A stretch of 17,314 nucleotides of DNA from Bacteroidales bacterium (GTDB taxonomy: Bacteria; Bacteroidota; Bacteroidia; Bacteroidales; Bacteroidaceae): NCBI GenBank assembly GCA_004558535.1, contig SFCP01000028.1, forward strand, positions 1 through 17,314, in the 5' to 3' direction. Under the pieces are notes generated by a model, which searched no databases, was not told the origin of the DNA, and saw nothing but the letters and a program-made list of their open reading frames with translations. Below are positions 14,761 through 17,314 of this stretch, piece after piece. The position numbers were made by a program, and so were the translations under genes. How positions within the stretch are numbered: position 1 is the stretch's first letter; each line of letters starts with the position of its first letter.

Positions 14761-15246
14761 CTATATTTTGGCGAGCGCGTCGATGAAGTCCTCGGTCATG
14801 TTGCCTGTCAGGTTGACCATGTGGAAGGTATCGGTCGATTTGTTGACGAAGACCAGCTCCACGATGACGTTCTTTCTACGTCTGAGGTAGATGGCGCCAC
14901 GCTCGCGAGCCTTGTAGAGTTGGTATCGCCGGTTGTTGGTTTCGGCCAGTGCGATAGCTTTCTGGTAGTTGTCCTCGCTATTTTCGGCGCCGACGGAGGT
15001 AAGGATCTGTATGCTTTTGAGCTGTCCCATCACCGCCTTGATGTTTTCATTGTTTTCTACGGCCTCCAGGTTCATGATGCGCTCCATCATGAGCGGGCTT
15101 ACGGTTTGGCATTTCAGCGAGGCATCGTCTTGTGCATAGAGTCTCATGAACTGCGAAGCGAAGTCCCTTTGGTTTTGCGCCCGGGCCACTTGTGTCATTC
15201 CGAGCAGCAGCACGATGGCCAGCATCAGGCCGGTGATTCTCTTCAT
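14761..15246 (-). CDS. DUF4252-like secreted protein
   Basis: The 161-residue product starts with a signal peptide (MKRITGLMLAIVLLLG then ARA-QNQ, cleavage likely after residue 23) and has no lipobox cysteine. The remainder matches in style the Bacteroidetes DUF4252 family, including an acidic helical middle and the ending VNLTGNMTEDFIDALAKI. Its function is unknown. The ATG at 15246 is chosen because it gives the signal peptide and lies 14 bases after the stop of the upstream membrane protein gene. Third in the ECF sigma operon, it is probably either a regulon member or a sensor of envelope state. The family assignment is from memory of this operon type. Confidence 0.8.
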   Translation of the reverse strand: MKRITGLMLAIVLLLGMTQVARAQNQRDFASQFMRLYAQDDASLKCQTVSPLMMERIMNLEAVENNENIKAVMGQLKSIQILTSVGAENSEDNYQKAIALAETNNRRYQLYKARERGAIYLRRRKNVIVELVFVNKSTDTFHMVNLTGNMTEDFIDALAKI

Positions 15247-15260
15247 GTCGTGGGTGGTCG

Positions 15261-15791
15261 TTAGGGTTTCACCATATTGTGTTTCAAGGAGTCGGTATCC
15301 TCCTCGCTGTTGAGCATGGCCTTGATTTCTGCCAGTCCGTCGAGCCCTGCATCGAGAGCCTCCTCGGGTTTCTGGTAGGTATCGGCGTATCCCTCCGAGT
15401 TGTAGTCCCAAGGCTCGTTGCTTCCGACGTTTCTGAAGGCGCTCTGTGCGACGGTGCCGAGCAGCAGAACGATAGCCACTGCCGCAACGGCGCGATAGAA
15501 TGGGCGAAGTCGTTGTCCGATGGTGAGTTTGCGTGCCTTGACGCGCAGTCCGCTGCCCTGTTGCTGCGGATTGAGGGCACGGATTTGGGCCATGACTTTC
15601 CGGTCGAAGTCATCGCCGAGTTTTTCTTCCTCGGCAGCGGCCTGTTCATACTCGAACAGGGGCTGGTAGCGGCGGAGGTTTTCGGGTATCTCCGTCTGGC
15701 TGAAGAACGCCTTGAGGATATTTTCCTCCTGCGGGGTGGTTTCGGCCTCCCAGTAGCGTTCCAGCAGTTGTTCGATGTATTTATAATCCAT
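15261..15791 (-). CDS. Single-pass membrane protein, putative anti-sigma partner
   Basis: The 176-residue protein has an N-terminal helical part of about 98 residues that is rich in glutamate, one membrane helix at about 99-117 (AVAAVAIVLLLGTVAQSA), and an acidic C-terminal part of about 58 residues. There is no signal peptide, so the N terminus is probably cytoplasmic and the tail periplasmic, the topology of an anti-sigma factor. No zinc-type HxxxCxxC motif is present. Its first 11 bases overlap the end of the sigma gene, which implies coupled translation. I recognise the MDYKYIEQLLERYWE-type N terminus from Bacteroidales sigma operons, but I know of no experimental function. Confidence 0.78.
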   Translation of the reverse strand: MDYKYIEQLLERYWEAETTPQEENILKAFFSQTEIPENLRRYQPLFEYEQAAAEEEKLGDDFDRKVMAQIRALNPQQQGSGLRVKARKLTIGQRLRPFYRAVAAVAIVLLLGTVAQSAFRNVGSNEPWDYNSEGYADTYQKPEEALDAGLDGLAEIKAMLNSEEDTDSLKHNMVKP

Positions 15792-16293
15792 GATTTTCCA
15801 GTTTTAGGTAACTTTCCCGCAGTGCCAGTCGTGCGCGATGCAGGATGACTTTTGCGTTTTCCTCGGAGATGCCGAGTATTTCAGCCGTTTCGCGTCCGCT
15901 TTTGCCCTCGATGTCTCTCAGTTGCAGGATGGATCGGAATTTTTCGGGCAGTTGGTCGAAGACCATTCTGACTTGTCGGTGTCGCTCTCGTTTTTCGATT
16001 TCCTCGGCGGGCGAGGGTGCGTTTTCTGTTGCTTCGAGCGGGTGCTCATCGAGCGAGAGGACGCGTGCGTCGGCTTTTTCGCTGCGGTCGAGGGCAAGGT
16101 TTCGACAGATAGTCATGCAGTAGGCTTCGACGGAGTCGGCTTTGGCCAGTTCCTCCCGCTTGGTCCAGGCGCGTATCAGGGTATCCTGCACCACGTCTTC
16201 GGCTTCAGCGGTGTCGAGCGTGATACGGAGGGCGAGCCTGAACAATTTGTTTTTCAGGGGCAGCAAGTCGTATCTGAAATCTATCTCTTTCAT
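15781..16293 (-). CDS. ECF RNA polymerase sigma factor of the DUF4252 operon
   Basis: This 170-residue sigma-70 family protein has region 2 at about residues 8-72 (LRITLDTAEAEDVVQDTLIR) and region 4 at about 107-160 (LPEKFRSILQLRDIEGKS, then ETAEILGISEENAKVILHRA). The acidic linker between them contains EHPLEATENAPSP. It is the first gene of an operon with the putative anti-sigma factor and DUF4252 protein. A good ECF-type promoter just upstream suggests that it transcribes its own operon. It differs clearly from the other sigma factor in this window, so the two are separate circuits rather than a recent duplication. Confidence 0.94.
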   Translation of the reverse strand: MKEIDFRYDLLPLKNKLFRLALRITLDTAEAEDVVQDTLIRAWTKREELAKADSVEAYCMTICRNLALDRSEKADARVLSLDEHPLEATENAPSPAEEIEKRERHRQVRMVFDQLPEKFRSILQLRDIEGKSGRETAEILGISEENAKVILHRARLALRESYLKLENHGL

Positions 16294-16309
16294 TGCTCTC
16301 TATGAGGAA

Positions 16310-16335
16310 GACGGGTGAAAGGGGAAAAGGTTACA
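16310..16335 (-). promoter_or_regulatory. ECF-type promoter of the second sigma operon
   Basis: On the minus strand TGTAAC (16335-16330) and CGTC (16313-16310) are separated by 16 bases. This matches the general ECF promoter pattern of an AAC -35 and a CGTC -10. The start codon follows at 16293, leaving a leader of roughly ten bases. Homopolymer tracts lie just upstream: seven T next to the -35 box, then A7, A8 and A6 on the minus strand (16348-16354, 16358-16365, 16376-16381). These could act like an UP element or bend DNA. Confidence 0.65.
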
Positions 16336-16393
16336 AAAAAATCCCGCTTTTTTTCGATTTTTTTTCGCCGGGGCGTTTTTTGCCGCCGGGCGG

Positions 16394-17314
16394 TCAGCAT
16401 TTTTCGGTGGCGATGAGTACGTGGCTGCGGTCGGCCAGGGTGGTGGCAAACCAGTATTGCGTGCCGCCGTCGCGCAGTTTGAAGCGCTTGCGCAGTTCGG
16501 CCACGGTGCCGGGGAAGTTGCGCACGGCGAGGTTGGCCCGATCGGTTTCGGCCAGCAGGCGGCGCACGTCGCGCTTGGCGAAGCTGCTGACGGTACGCAC
16601 GCGGAAGCGTCGTCCGGGGAAGCCGTCGACAGCGTGGTCGGCGGTATAGAGGTGGCTGTTGGGGTGCAATTTCTGCAATCCGAAGCGAGCGGCCACCAGT
16701 TTGAACGCGCCGGCCTTGAGCACGGCGGCACCGGGTTCGTAGAGGTAGTCACCGACGGTGGCGGTACAGGCGGCCGTGGCGCCGGCCTCCTCCGCCGGGC
16801 GAAAGGCAAAGGTGTAGGTATCGTCGATGCAGGTGATGAGCGGTTCGGCCGCGCCATCGGCCTCCACCCTCGCGTCGCTGCGGAAGAGGAAGAGCAACTC
16901 CTTGCATTCGCCGCCCACGGCCACGATGTCCACACGCTCGGCGGGACGGGCCAGCGACGTCAGGGCACGCTTGATGTCGAGCATGGGTGCCAGTTTCAGC
17001 AGGACGAAGCGGCTGCGGGCCAGCATTTCGGGCAACAGGAGGGTGGCATCGGGCGTGCAGTCCTCGACCAGCAGGGTGCGGCGGCCGGCGGCATCGCGCC
17101 GTGCAGGGTCCATGTAGAGGAGGTCGGCCCCGCTGATACCGCGGAGCGCCTCGGCGGCCTCGGTGTGCAGGACCTCGGCATGGCGGACGCCCAAGAGGGG
17201 GAAATTATGCTGCGCCAGGCGGCACAGTTCCTCGTTGCGCTCGGCATAGACGGCCCGGCGAAACAGCGGCGCCAAGGTGGTAAAGTCCACGCCCAGCCCG
17301 CCGGTGAGGTCGAC
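16394..17314 (-). CDS. Class I SAM-dependent methyltransferase, THUMP-like/PG_1098 type (5' end missing)
   Basis: The gene runs off the right edge; 306 C-terminal residues are present. At the edge the frame reads DLTGGLGVDF, the glycine-rich SAM-binding motif of this group. The motif LLYMDPARRD follows about 100 residues later, where methyltransferases carry their catalytic DPPY-like site. The C-terminal half fits the THUMP-like and PG_1098 ferredoxin-like domains known from Bacteroidetes, so an RNA substrate is plausible but not shown. The GTG at 17288-17290 is not the start because the motif extends upstream of it. It is on the same strand as the sigma operon and about 100 bases before it, with a separate promoter between. 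Confidence 0.87.
   Translation of the reverse strand, partial: VDLTGGLGVDFTTLAPLFRRAVYAERNEELCRLAQHNFPLLGVRHAEVLHTEAAEALRGISGADLLYMDPARRDAAGRRTLLVEDCTPDATLLLPEMLARSRFVLLKLAPMLDIKRALTSLARPAERVDIVAVGGECKELLFLFRSDARVEADGAAEPLITCIDDTYTFAFRPAEEAGATAACTATVGDYLYEPGAAVLKAGAFKLVAARFGLQKLHPNSHLYTADHAVDGFPGRRFRVRTVSSFAKRDVRRLLAETDRANLAVRNFPGTVAELRKRFKLRDGGTQYWFATTLADRSHVLIATEKC

Noticed and set aside
15247..15411. Longer form of the DUF4252 protein starting inside the upstream gene
   Set aside because: The added residues are an out-of-frame read of the membrane protein gene and would hide the clear signal peptide that begins at 15246.
16300..16935. 211-codon open frame on the minus strand
   Set aside because: It is an alternative frame of the methyltransferase gene, dominated by serine, proline, alanine and arginine.

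Overview
The window looks like chromosomal DNA from a GC-rich member of the Bacteroidales (Prevotella/Bacteroides relatives). The evidence is protein content (RecJ next to an HRDC-less RecQ, a PG_1098-type methyltransferase, DUF4252, two Bacteroidetes-type ECF sigma operons), the lack of Shine-Dalgarno sequences, and a recognisable Bacteroidetes promoter (TTTG, 19 bp, TAnnTTTG) before ruvB. I see no rRNA, tRNA, insertion sequence, integrase, phage gene or CRISPR array. Most of the window is housekeeping; the unusual material lies between genes.

Layout. Bases 1-902 hold no convincing gene. They contain a degenerate 21-bp periodic array (34-174), an inverted copy of an AT-rich repeat plus a hairpin element (232-316), and six units of a roughly 60-bp tandem repeat (402-763). 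Next come recJ and recQ (+), overlapping by 10 bases. On the opposite strand, an ECF sigma factor and a four-helix membrane protein (5717 down to 4618) converge on recQ, and their terminator appears to lie inside the last codons of recQ. A divergent 368-base region leads to ruvB, ybeY, tyrS, a zinc-ribbon Nudix hydrolase and a U32 peptidase-like protein (+). Four 21-bp tandem repeats separate the last two. After a long terminator hairpin comes a compact operon: HAD phosphatase, ribF, CPBP membrane protease homologue and dus (+). This ends at two tandem terminators within a cluster of five stem-loops. The rest is on the minus strand: a second ECF sigma operon (sigma, single-pass membrane protein, DUF4252 secreted protein), then a methyltransferase cut by the right edge.

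Functional themes. RecJ, RecQ and RuvB act in recombinational repair. TyrS, YbeY, Dus and probably the U32 protein act on tRNA, rRNA or translation. RibF makes FMN and FAD, and FMN is the Dus cofactor, so their sharing an operon is suggestive. The two ECF operons are separate envelope or stress circuits; neither membrane partner shows a zinc-binding anti-sigma motif.

Nothing here is clearly a new multi-gene system. The best leads are the two unrelated 21-bp arrays, the 0-0.8 kb repeat region, the sigma/four-helix pair, the antisense terminator inside recQ, and a near-leaderless ruvB mRNA.
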